Shown in pieces: positions 24,080-32,985 of a DNA stretch of 64,000 nucleotides. A program made the position numbers and the translations under genes. Position 1 is the stretch's first letter. Each line of letters opens with the position of its first letter. A model generated the notes under the pieces. The model was not told where the DNA came from and did not search any database. It saw only the letters and a list, made by a program, of their open reading frames with translations. This stretch comes from Sarocladium kiliense (taxonomy: Eukaryota > Ascomycota > Sordariomycetes > Hypocreales > Sarocladiaceae): NCBI GenBank assembly GCA_030734395.1, contig JAUZTG010000034.1, positions 434,001 to 498,000 of the forward strand, in the 5' to 3' direction.

Positions 24080-24614
24080 GGACATTGCCATGTCTATTCT
24101 TTGACCGTTCTCATGATCTGCCCTTTTATCTGTCAATTATCCACATGGTTTTATTTTTGCGCTCGCTTCGAAATTATTTCGTATCCCAGGCATCAGGAGA
24201 GCGCTGTGCTCTGCCTGTTGAATGTGTATGTGCTTGTTGGGTCGGGATGGGAAACATCGAAAGAAAGAAGGAACGATACCGCAGCCTAGGAGTTCATGGG
24301 TGTTGCTCTGTAAGAGCTGTTTTCAAATTCTATTTTTAAAGTTCGAGATCGATGTCATTGTGCATTTGATAGATAAGAGTTGTGATGTTCCCCTGCCTTC
24401 CCGTTGGCCACAGTTCTTCCCCTCCCCTCCATACTGATAACAGTCATGTGATAGCCTCTCTACGCGGCACCCCGTTGTATGATCCTTGAAATCACTTTTC
24501 GCGGTTCCTGATGCTGTCCTTGATTTTTCCGTGACACTAATATGTCTTTTTAGTCCAAGTCATTGCGAGCCACCTTTTCGTCTATGCTCCAATGCGCCGC
24601 TCTGCGGAACGAGA
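24080..24614. other. Convergent 3' spacer, DUF3602 and HEM12
   Basis: Both flanking genes end here. It is A/T-richer than the coding DNA and no gene was seen. Confidence 0.5.
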
Positions 24615-25900
24615 TTATGCCTTTGTCAAACGATGAATCTCCTCGAAGAAATGCTTGAGATGATCCGGGTTGACGCCAGGTGTGATACCTATCATTAACT
24701 GTTAGCCACCGCTGATCATAGTCACTCTCAAATGCAACACTTACCATGACCCAAGTTGGCAATCCAACCCTTGTTGCCGACCCAGAAACCCTTCACCTGC
24801 TCCTCCACAGCCTCAGTGATGCCCTCCTTGCTTCCATACAGAATACCCGGATCCGCGTTGCCCTGGAAGACAATCTTGCGATCTCCCCTGATCTTCACAG
24901 CCTCGGCAGGGTCCTGCAGCCAGTCCATACCCACGACATCATAACCCAAGTCACAAGCAGAGTCCAGGGCGTACCATGCACCCTTGGGGAACACAATCAT
25001 TGGCACTCGGTCCAATCCCATGCTCTTCAGCTTTTCGGGCAACTTCTGGGCGATGTGCGCAAGGTACGGCTCCGAGAACTTCTTGTACGATGGAGGGCCA
25101 AGCTCGCCAGCCCATGAATCAAAGACCTGAACGAGCTGTGCTCCAGCCTTGACCTGCAGAGCAAGGTGCTCAACGCAGATGTCAGCAATCTTGTGCAGAA
25201 GCTTCTTCGTCTCCTCAGGGTACTTGTATATCCACGTCTTGCTCTGCGCGAAGAGCTTGGTACCTCCACCCTCCACCATGTAGCAGAACAATGTCCACGG
25301 TGCGCCACAGAAGCCAATCAGCGGGACACGGCCCTGCAGTCTCTGTCTCGTGAGAGTGACAGCCTTGTAGACGTAGTCGAGCTCGGATCCGACATCGACG
25401 TCGCGGGCGAGGACCTCGGAGTACTGGCCATCGGTGGGGGACTGAAGAGGGTTGGGGAAGTGAGGACCCTTCTTGTCGACCATCTCGACGGTCATGCCCA
25501 TAGCCTGGGGGATGACGAGAATGTCGGAGAAGATGATGGCAGCGTCGAGGAGACCGGCGTAGCGCTCGACGGGTTGGAGGGTGATTGTCGTAGCGACCTC
25601 GGGGTCACGGCAGCATTCGAAGAAGTCTCGGTTGCCTTTGGCTTCGTGGTACTCGGGCAGGTAGCGACCGGCTGGGGATAGAGAGTCAGCGCTGCATCGA
25701 GACAGAGTAGAATCATGGGTTGAGAGCCATACCTTGTCGCATCACCCACATGGGCGGCCGTTCGACCTTCTCTCCTACAACAGATCATCAGCACATGTCC
25801 TCCACAACCCAGCTCCGACCGCCCAGCAGCACGTACCCCTCGCCGCCCTCAGCAGCAGGTCGTTCTTCATCGGCTCGAACGTGATCTCCATGGTAGCCAT
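24615..25900 (-). CDS. HEM12: Uroporphyrinogen decarboxylase (heme synthesis)
   Basis: Four exons: 25900-25837, 25774-25733, 25671-24745 and 24688-24615, giving 368 aa, normal for the family. The joined N-terminus shows the first signature RPPMWVMRQAGRYLPEY across introns 1-2. The second signature, GFCGAPWTLFCYMVEGG, is in exon 3, as are QVFDSWAGELGP and NADPGILYG. The C-terminus LGHGITPGVNPDHLKHFFEE is restored by the last intron. The enzyme removes four carboxyl groups from uroporphyrinogen III to make coproporphyrinogen III in the cytosol. Met25900 was chosen as the first start; a second Met is three codons on. It is divergent from EMC6. Confidence 0.96.
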
Positions 25901-26349
25901 TGGGGGTATCCGCGCAAAAATCGTAATATCGAAGAACCAGACAAAAAGATGAAGCAGAAGACAGAGTTCCAGACCACTTTCTCTTTCCTTTCCTTACGTG
26001 GGGCATCCTTCACCTGTTACCAAACCTGATCCCACCTGAGCCGAAAGACCCCCCGACTCCCCCGCCCCCGCTATCATCATGGGCCGTTAGCGGCCAAGCA
26101 CCGCCGTAAGTAGGTAAAGCCAGCGAGACAGGGACCCTGGGCGCCGGAACAGGTCGGCCCGATGGTGAGCTTGCGCTCGCGACTTGCTCGACTTGGGGAC
26201 AGCTTCAACATCATCAAGCTAGTTACTATCAATTGCCCATCTAACGACACGCGCATTTCCAGACAGCACCAGCTCTTTTTAGCAGAGCGAAGCTTGCACC
26301 AAGCTAGATCAAACACAGAACCGCCATATTCTTATTCCAGTCGCCCACG
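25901..26349. promoter_or_regulatory. Divergent promoter between HEM12 and EMC6
   Basis: 449 bp between two start codons of core genes. No clear TATA box or other named element was recognised. Confidence 0.5.
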
Positions 26350-26764
26350 ATGCCTTCAGAACGCGACTACCAGATCACCCCCGTGGTCCCTGAGTCCATC
26401 ATGCACAACACCAAAGTCAGTCACCATCCAAACCACACGCGCGACGCTGCCCACTAATTCTCCTTCCTCGCAGTCCCTTGCAAACGTTCACAGCCTCTCC
26501 GCCTCCCTCTTCGGCGTCACAGCAGGCATCCTCGGCCTGGAATCCTACCACGGCTTCCTCGTTTACCTCATCCTCTCCCTCATCACCACCTCCCTCTACT
26601 ACGTCCTCAAGGTCGCCCCCGATTCTATCGCAGAAGGTCGCAAGCCGCTTGATACCGGACGATACTACCGCAATGCATTCGAGTTTTGGACGAGCGGCGC
26701 TTTCAACGGGGTCAGTGGATTTGTGCTGACGTGGACGTTGTTCTACGGCTTGGTCAGGGCATGA
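26350..26764 (+). CDS. EMC6: ER membrane protein complex subunit 6
   Basis: Two exons, 26350-26415 and 26474-26764, giving 118 aa. The polar N-terminus is followed by an N-x-(K)SLANVHSLSASLFGVTAGIL segment, a second hydrophobic helix (FLVYLILSLITTSLYYVLKV) and a third near the C-terminus (SGFVLTWTLFYGLVR), the usual three-helix plan of Emc6. The conserved FEFWTSGAFNGVSGF precedes the last helix. Emc6 is a core subunit of the ER membrane complex that inserts tail-anchored and polytopic proteins. It converges with the GTPase gene, 184 bp away. Confidence 0.93.
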
Positions 26765-26948
26765 GGAGTTGAGCGTGTATATTGTGGTCAGCATCTGGGT
26801 ATAAGAGTATAAATTTCAAGCAATTTCTAATCAAAACTGGCAATATCCAAAATCTCTTCGCTGATTCGAACCTCAAACAACGCTGCTTTGTGCAAAAGAC
26901 AACATGGCCTCATAACGCTTTCCAAATGGCGAATCTTCACCAGGGTCG

Positions 26949-29561
26949 TCAATCCACGATCTCGATAATCCTGCCAACCACGCCCTCTAGGCCGGATCGG
27001 TCTTGGCTGCCGCCCTCCAAGATGATGACCTTGGAGCCCAGCTCAACCCACTCACGGCTGTTCTGGAGTTCCAGGTAGACCTCTCTTCCAGGTTGATCGT
27101 CGGCAGTCCCACTGCCCTGTAGCCCATCCATATCGTGGAAGTTGAATATATCTTCCTCTTCATCCGTGGCTGCCGTGTTAGAAACTGTACGAGAGAGGCG
27201 CGAGATGGTGACTGTCCGCGCCGTCGCTCTGACACTGGCAACGTAGACGTTGACAAAGCTCCCTTGGACCAGGTTTGAGGCAGCAGCATCGCTGAAGCTG
27301 GCGGTGAACCCACTGGCTGCTTGAAGGCTCAGTCCAGTATCGAGCATATGCTTGGATGGAATTGCAAGAACCATGCCACGGCGAATGCGTGGCTTCTGTA
27401 CTGCGGAGTTGGCTTCAGGAGCCTCGAAGACTAGACCGACAGACCCAGCTTGACCTGCTGCCAGGGTCCTCACGGGTAACCGCAGGTTTCGCACGCTCAC
27501 AATCAGGGCATTATGCCACTGCCCTGCAATGGCCGATGCGGCAATAGCGTTCTTCATGGCAATGCGGGCGAGTTCTGCCGAAGAAGGGTGGGAAATCGAT
27601 AGTCCATAGCCTCCCGGCGAGGGTCGATCGTTTGGAGCTGAGTTCCGTGCCTCTTCCTCGTCTGCGTCGGCTGGAAAGGGACCAACAACGATGCGATCTC
27701 CCACAGACAGATCGCCGAAACGCAGGTACCCCGAAACAACAACACCCTCATCCAAGTACTTCCGAGAGTCTCCCGCCAGGCTTGCGTAAGATGAGGGGAG
27801 GCTAAAAGTATCGTCGACATGAAAGAGGGACCGAGGTTGCTCAGGGTTCAAGGCCATGCCAACAAAGTCACCGGCTGTTGGTGTGGGAGGTAGAGGCAAA
27901 GATTCTAGAAGTGCATGAATCACCCCGATTCCTGTTCCTTTGACGGCACTTGTCAATATGATGGGCACGATGTCAGTCAGGCCCTGGCTTGCGAGAATGC
28001 CGTCGACAACTGCTCGAGCTTTGATAATGTCCCCTGAAGGGATTTGTTGAAGCTGATCATGTTGTTTCTGGTCGGGTTGAATGATCTTGGGCGTTCTCTT
28101 GGCTTCCTTGATTGCGGTCAGAACCTTTCCCACCGTCTTCTGAAGGCCAACTTTCGAGGCGAGGTCCAACTTCGTAATGACGACAACCATAGGCACCTCA
28201 AGCTTCAGAGATAGTGTCAGATGGGCAGAGACGAGATCAACATAAGGCGTGGGCTCTCCAACACTTCCTGGCGAGGGGGGATGCCCACTGCCAGTTGAAG
28301 CAGAGTCTGCATCATCCGCAGCAATGCACAAGATACTCCAGTGAGGAGCCCAATTCATAAGACCACGCAGCACCGTCCGCCGGTATCTAGGATGGCCACC
28401 TGAGTCTAGAACAAAGGCAAGTCGACCATCCTCAGACCTATCATGAATGTCTGTCCAGGACTCGATGTTGACCTGAGAGAAGTTCATAATGTTGTGATCC
28501 TTGTACCCAATAATTTCCTGTGCGATGGAGCTAGTCACACCGGACACAACCTCATGGCGATGCTTGAACAGGCTGAGACGGCTCTTGCCTCTGCCGTTAT
28601 CCAGTGTACCTGTGGAGAGAGTACCGAGCAAACTTGACTTTCCAGACGTTGTTGGGCCAGTCAGTGTGACTCTTAGTTGAGGCGTTCTTGAACTTCCGTG
28701 GGCAGGCAGAGCCAGTGGTACAGAGGTGGTTGTACCATCCTTGCCATTAGTGTTGCTCCCAGCTCCGCCATTCCGACCTGAGCCTTCACTATCGCGAAGA
28801 CCCAGGTTGGGTAACACGAGAGCTTCTGCAACCCAGAGTTTCCCATGGCGTATTGTCTGTGCTTGGCGGGACGGGGTGTTGCCCATGAGCTCTGTATCTT
28901 CCATCCACTCGCATTCCCCAACAATGACCATTCGTAGGACTTCGACTGAACATCCAAGACTGGCCGCCATAACTTTCAACGTCGCAATACTCTCGTCCAT
29001 TTCATCCTTAGTCAGCCCAATCAGGGTCCCGTCGTCAGCAACCCCGATCTCGTACAAAGCGCCTCTTGACTCTTCCAGTCCAGGTACCAGGGCGCTGGCC
29101 TCGACCTTGCGATCAGGATGATAGTCCTGCAATTGAGGCATGACCAGGTCTTTCGAACTCGAAGCATGGTAAGGTGATGACTGTTGCAGCCGCCATAGAA
29201 GCTGTGTCGTCAGGTGATGCAATCTTGACTGCCTAGGGGACACACCTGGCACTGGCGTAGATGCTGAAGAGGTACTTTGGCTCGTTGAGGGTGTTCGATG
29301 TTGGTAGACATTGGTCTTTCCAGCGGTGCTCATTGATGTGAAGGCCCGCCTGGGTTTCAGAAGCAAATGCAACTTGTACTCAGTTGGTCCTTCCTGGGGC
29401 TCTGCCTGAAGCCTGGTGACTCCATAGTCGGACAGAAGACCGGGTTCGGTCGACCCTGGGGTCGGCGTTTGTCTGTTGGGTCTCGAGTCGCTCTCATCTG
29501 ACTGAAACCAAGGCGACGAGACCCGGGGAGGATCAGGATCGTACGTAAATATTGAAGCCAT
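26949..29561 (-). CDS. GTPBP1/GTPBP2-like translational GTPase
   Basis: A single exon of 870 aa. The GTPase core begins near residue 300: P-loop GPTTSGKSS (G1), DSGGHPRYRRT (G3), TKLD (G4, about 465) and TSAVKG (G5). EF-Tu-like domains II and III follow, with FSLPSSYASLAGDSRKYLDEGVVVSGYLRFGDL-type beta strands. The first 290 residues are Ser/Pro-rich with an N-terminal alpha/beta segment that precedes the G domain in GTPBP1/2. In animals these proteins rescue stalled ribosomes and help in mRNA turnover; fungal members are poorly studied, so the role is inferred. Note G3 is DSGGH rather than the usual DxxGH of EF-Tu with an acidic or hydrophobic spacer. Confidence 0.88.
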   Translation of the reverse strand: MASIFTYDPDPPRVSSPWFQSDESDSRPNRQTPTPGSTEPGLLSDYGVTRLQAEPQEGPTEYKLHLLLKPRRAFTSMSTAGKTNVYQHRTPSTSQSTSSASTPVPGVSPRQSRLHHLTTQLLWRLQQSSPYHASSSKDLVMPQLQDYHPDRKVEASALVPGLEESRGALYEIGVADDGTLIGLTKDEMDESIATLKVMAASLGCSVEVLRMVIVGECEWMEDTELMGNTPSRQAQTIRHGKLWVAEALVLPNLGLRDSEGSGRNGGAGSNTNGKDGTTTSVPLALPAHGSSRTPQLRVTLTGPTTSGKSSLLGTLSTGTLDNGRGKSRLSLFKHRHEVVSGVTSSIAQEIIGYKDHNIMNFSQVNIESWTDIHDRSEDGRLAFVLDSGGHPRYRRTVLRGLMNWAPHWSILCIAADDADSASTGSGHPPSPGSVGEPTPYVDLVSAHLTLSLKLEVPMVVVITKLDLASKVGLQKTVGKVLTAIKEAKRTPKIIQPDQKQHDQLQQIPSGDIIKARAVVDGILASQGLTDIVPIILTSAVKGTGIGVIHALLESLPLPPTPTAGDFVGMALNPEQPRSLFHVDDTFSLPSSYASLAGDSRKYLDEGVVVSGYLRFGDLSVGDRIVVGPFPADADEEEARNSAPNDRPSPGGYGLSISHPSSAELARIAMKNAIAASAIAGQWHNALIVSVRNLRLPVRTLAAGQAGSVGLVFEAPEANSAVQKPRIRRGMVLAIPSKHMLDTGLSLQAASGFTASFSDAAASNLVQGSFVNVYVASVRATARTVTISRLSRTVSNTAATDEEEDIFNFHDMDGLQGSGTADDQPGREVYLELQNSREWVELGSKVIILEGGSQDRSGLEGVVGRIIEIVD

Positions 29562-30851
29562 GGCTTATATTGTGATGTAGAGCTGATGTTTCAAAGATGC
29601 TGTCGGATTCTCGAGAGAGGTAAAGCGGATCAGGGGACTATTGTTATCCAGAGTGGTATGCCAAGTAACGAGAGAGCAAAGGAGTTAGGGTTCAATCGAG
29701 GATGTATTTGCCGTATCATCTTGTTCTGTACAGAGTATAGTTGAAGGCTTGTGGGCGTTTGTGAATAGCTGAACAGCAGGCGTCAAGGCTGCTTAAAGTA
29801 GAAGAAGAGCGATCATGATCGATGACTCAAATACCGGTGACGGATAAGGCGTATGGCGGCCAAGTGGCGGTCTCAACGGCTTGGGCACATCAATCTCGTG
29901 AGATGACTGGGCAGAGACGACGCTGTAGAGCAATAAGAAAAGCGTTGATCAATTCAGGTGTAATGGATGTTCCGGATGAAATGAGCAGATGCCAATTGGA
30001 CTCTGGCGGTCACGAAGATGGAGGACGCGCCACGAGCACATGTCGTTGGACAGCGGCGATTCCAGCCACAACTCTAAGCATCTTCGCCATGGTGGCGCGA
30101 GCTGCATTACACCTGGCCTGGTTCTGTTGATGTTATACTGGCTACCTTAGTGACACTTTACTACAAATCTATCACTAGATCACGGGTCTGCTACGATCAG
30201 TGTCCCCCAGGGATGAACAGCTGACGCGAGCAGACACGAACCGTGTTGTTTCGGTGACAATCAGAGGCTCTCCATCTACGCCAGCCGACACTGTAGCCAC
30301 GGCTCAGCCACAATCCGTCTTGCCCCGTCGGCCCAAGTTTAGAAGCAGCGCTACCAGCGGTTTAGCATGGCCCCTCCTCTGATCGACTACTGCCTCCACA
30401 GTTGCGGCTGCCTGTTTCAGTGCCGGCAATGCTCTGGCAACAGGGGCCACAGGGGTGTTTCGCAGGCCCGAGACTGTGCTGAGCTCGGGCCATTCAGGCT
30501 TCTCGTCCCCCATTTCAGGCCGCCGAAGCACGCCAAGGTCTCCGTCAGGGGGCACCGTGGAGCACCACAGCGTCTGTCGAGGACCCTGCGTCAACCATTG
30601 CCAGCACCTGAACCAGTCGCAGCCCGATGCTGAGCATCGCCACATCCAACGACCATCCTCACCACTCAGCCTCCAACACTGCGTACCACAATCTCCTTCC
30701 TCTGCTTATCCCTCAATCTCCGCCGTATTTCCTTCTCTCTTCATCCCAACCTACAACGCAGCCTCTAGCGAGCCTCATCCGATACATCCCCAGCTTCTTC
30801 GACAACCGATCATCTTCTCAGTCGTCAACGACGACCCCTCCCTGTACCACG
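29562..30851. promoter_or_regulatory. Divergent upstream region, GTPase and SEC9
   Basis: 1.29 kb. The 250 bp before SEC9 are C/T-rich and contain upstream in-frame Met codons (from 30627) that I read as leader rather than coding, because the conserved N-terminus begins at 30852. Confidence 0.5.
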
Positions 30852-32222
30852 ATGCGTTTCGGCAAGAAGAAGGGCGACGAAAGCGAGGATGCCAACCGCA
30901 GCGCCTTGTTCAGCCGTAGCAGCAAGAAGTCATCTTCTAGTGCTTCCGACAATCCCTATGCCCAACAGAGCGGCGGCGCCGACCCCTATGCCGACGAGAA
31001 CAAATATGCCAACATGACCCCTTACCAGCAAGCAAAGGCTGGCATCAGCAATCCCCGTCCAAGCGGTGGCCTCCCCAACGGACCTGCTTCTGGACAAAGA
31101 CCCGGTGGCTATGGGTCTCCGTCTCCCGGCCCCAACGGCCCAAGTGGTAGTGCCTATGGCGCTCCTCCAGCATCGGGTTACGGAAATGATCGCTACGGTT
31201 CCGGTGGCGGTTATGGTGGTAACAGATACGAAAGCAAACCAAGCACTGGTGCACCCTCGTATGGTGGCCCAGCTGCTCTAACTAGAGGTCCAGGAGGCTA
31301 TGGTGGATTTGGACGACAGGACGACGAGCCCGACACCAACCGAGATGCGCTCTTCTCTGGTGCGCAGGAGCGTCTAGCCCAGAAGCCTGCAGGACCGCCT
31401 GGCGGGCAGTACGGTACTCAGCCCGACGCCACAGGCGATGGTGCCTACGGTGGCTATGGCGAGCAGCGGGAGCTGACCGAGGAGGAGCAAGAAGAGGTTG
31501 ACTACCAGGCAATTCTTTCCGAGAAGAGACAAGTGCAACAAGAGAGCGCGCAGTCTGTCAACAGATCCGTTCAGATGGCTAGACAAGCCAACGAGGTCGG
31601 CCGTGCTACCCTTGCGCGCCTCGGTGCTCAGGGCGAACGCCTCCACAATACTGAGAAGCATCTCGATATGGCGTCTAACCAGAATAAGATTGCACAAGAT
31701 AGAGCTGCTGAGCTCAAGACACTGAACCGAAGCATGTTCGCCGTGCATGTTGGCAACCCCTTTACATCCAAGCAACGCCAGCAGAGGGCGGATGAGGAGG
31801 TCATGAACCGCCACCGAACCGAGCGTGAGCAGCGGGAGTTCACTCGCAAGGAGGGATTCGATGCCACTCAGCGCATGGAGTCGTCCTTCCGTGACATGCA
31901 CCGTGCGCCGGTGCAGAAGCAGGCTCGCAAGAAAGACTACGGCAAGTTCAACTTGGACGACGAAGAGGGTGCGGACGAGCTCGAGGACCAGATTGACGAT
32001 GGCCTTGATGAGCTCGAGGGCCAGGTGCACATGATGAACATGGTTGGTCGGGCTATTGGCAAGGAGGTCGATGCGCAAAACAACCAGATCGAGCGTATTA
32101 TGGGCAAGGCATGTTTTCACTTCTTTATCATCTTTCCATCATCGATACTAACTTCTCTGCAGAGCGATGCTGTTGACGATGCAACGCGCATGAACCGGGA
32201 GCGTCTGGCGCGCATCAAATAG
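30852..32222 (+). CDS. SEC9: SNAP-25-type t-SNARE Sec9
   Basis: Two exons, 30852-32108 and 32163-32222, giving 438 aa. Start MRFGKKKGDE was chosen over an upstream open extension because it is the usual Sec9 beginning. Residues 1-210 are a Gly/Tyr/Pro-rich disordered tail. The Qb SNARE helix lies about 230-290 (zero-layer Q in GAQGERL) and the Qc helix about 370-430 (zero-layer Q in DAQNNQIERIMGKSDAVDD). There is no TM segment and no Cys, so membrane attachment is through partners. With syntaxins Sso1/2 and Snc it drives exocytic fusion at the plasma membrane. The intron starts GCATGT and ends CTGCAG with a TACTAAC branch, so it is probably a GC-AG intron; it is 54 nt and stop-free, and retaining it would put 18 extra residues in the Qc helix. 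Confidence 0.93.
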   Translation: MRFGKKKGDESEDANRSALFSRSSKKSSSSASDNPYAQQSGGADPYADENKYANMTPYQQAKAGISNPRPSGGLPNGPASGQRPGGYGSPSPGPNGPSGSAYGAPPASGYGNDRYGSGGGYGGNRYESKPSTGAPSYGGPAALTRGPGGYGGFGRQDDEPDTNRDALFSGAQERLAQKPAGPPGGQYGTQPDATGDGAYGGYGEQRELTEEEQEEVDYQAILSEKRQVQQESAQSVNRSVQMARQANEVGRATLARLGAQGERLHNTEKHLDMASNQNKIAQDRAAELKTLNRSMFAVHVGNPFTSKQRQQRADEEVMNRHRTEREQREFTRKEGFDATQRMESSFRDMHRAPVQKQARKKDYGKFNLDDEEGADELEDQIDDGLDELEGQVHMMNMVGRAIGKEVDAQNNQIERIMGKACFHFFIIFPSSILTSLQSDAVDDATRMNRERLARIK

Positions 32223-32985
32223 GCGGATTGTGGGGAGCATGCAATCAAGTCATGTGGAGGTCATTGGATATCGCTTGGGTTGTGCTTTGATGCTGGCGCA
32301 AAAGGGGCATTGCTCGGTCTAATAAAACACCTTTCTCTCTTTCAAGTTGCCACGATGCGTGTCTATGAGCTATGTGACGTGGGGGATGTGCATGATGCCC
32401 TCCTTGACTCAAGTGAAGACGAAGTACAGAGTCAAGTATATAAGGTAAGCGATCAGTAGAACAAGAAGTCAAATGGAGAGGCCTCGATGGTCAACCCTGG
32501 GACGGTTTCAAGAGCATGGGTTCGTGGCAGTCGACGTTCAGATATTGAGGTTCGGTAGCGTAAATATAGTGAGTAAGAGAGTGACCATAAGGGCAAATGA
32601 GACAACGATGAATTAAGGAATGAGGAGACCAGTAACTAGATTGAGAGGAGGATATCAAATAGATGCTCTGGTTTATGTGGTGGTCGTGAGCTGGCATAGG
32701 CGTCCTCCTAGGTCAGCCTGGAGAGTAATCCTCGATTTGTAGCGGTTCCTCGCTCCCAAAAAATCGAACTTTAACAGTCACGTGAAGTACGGCACTCGAG
32801 ATGCAAAACGATTAGAGAAATGACGAGGTAGGTACCTAAGTTTACGCGCCACAAGATATCAGAAACCTGACAGTATCTGGAGACGTTGTAAGGTGGGCAG
32901 GCATCGGAGTGCTAAGACCTTGTACTTCGGAAAATTTCCACCACGAAGTTTGAAGTGTAACCTCAACCACCACCAACCAACTACA
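32223..32985. other. Tandem intergenic, SEC9 3' and helicase upstream region
   Basis: 760 bp between two plus-strand genes. No supported gene was seen. The upstream open extension of the helicase frame starts at 32893 but lacks conserved content. Confidence 0.5.

Noticed and set aside
30627..30851. N-terminal extension of SEC9
   Set aside because: The extra 75 residues are Pro/Ser/Thr-rich leader translation; the conserved protein begins MRFGKKKGDE.
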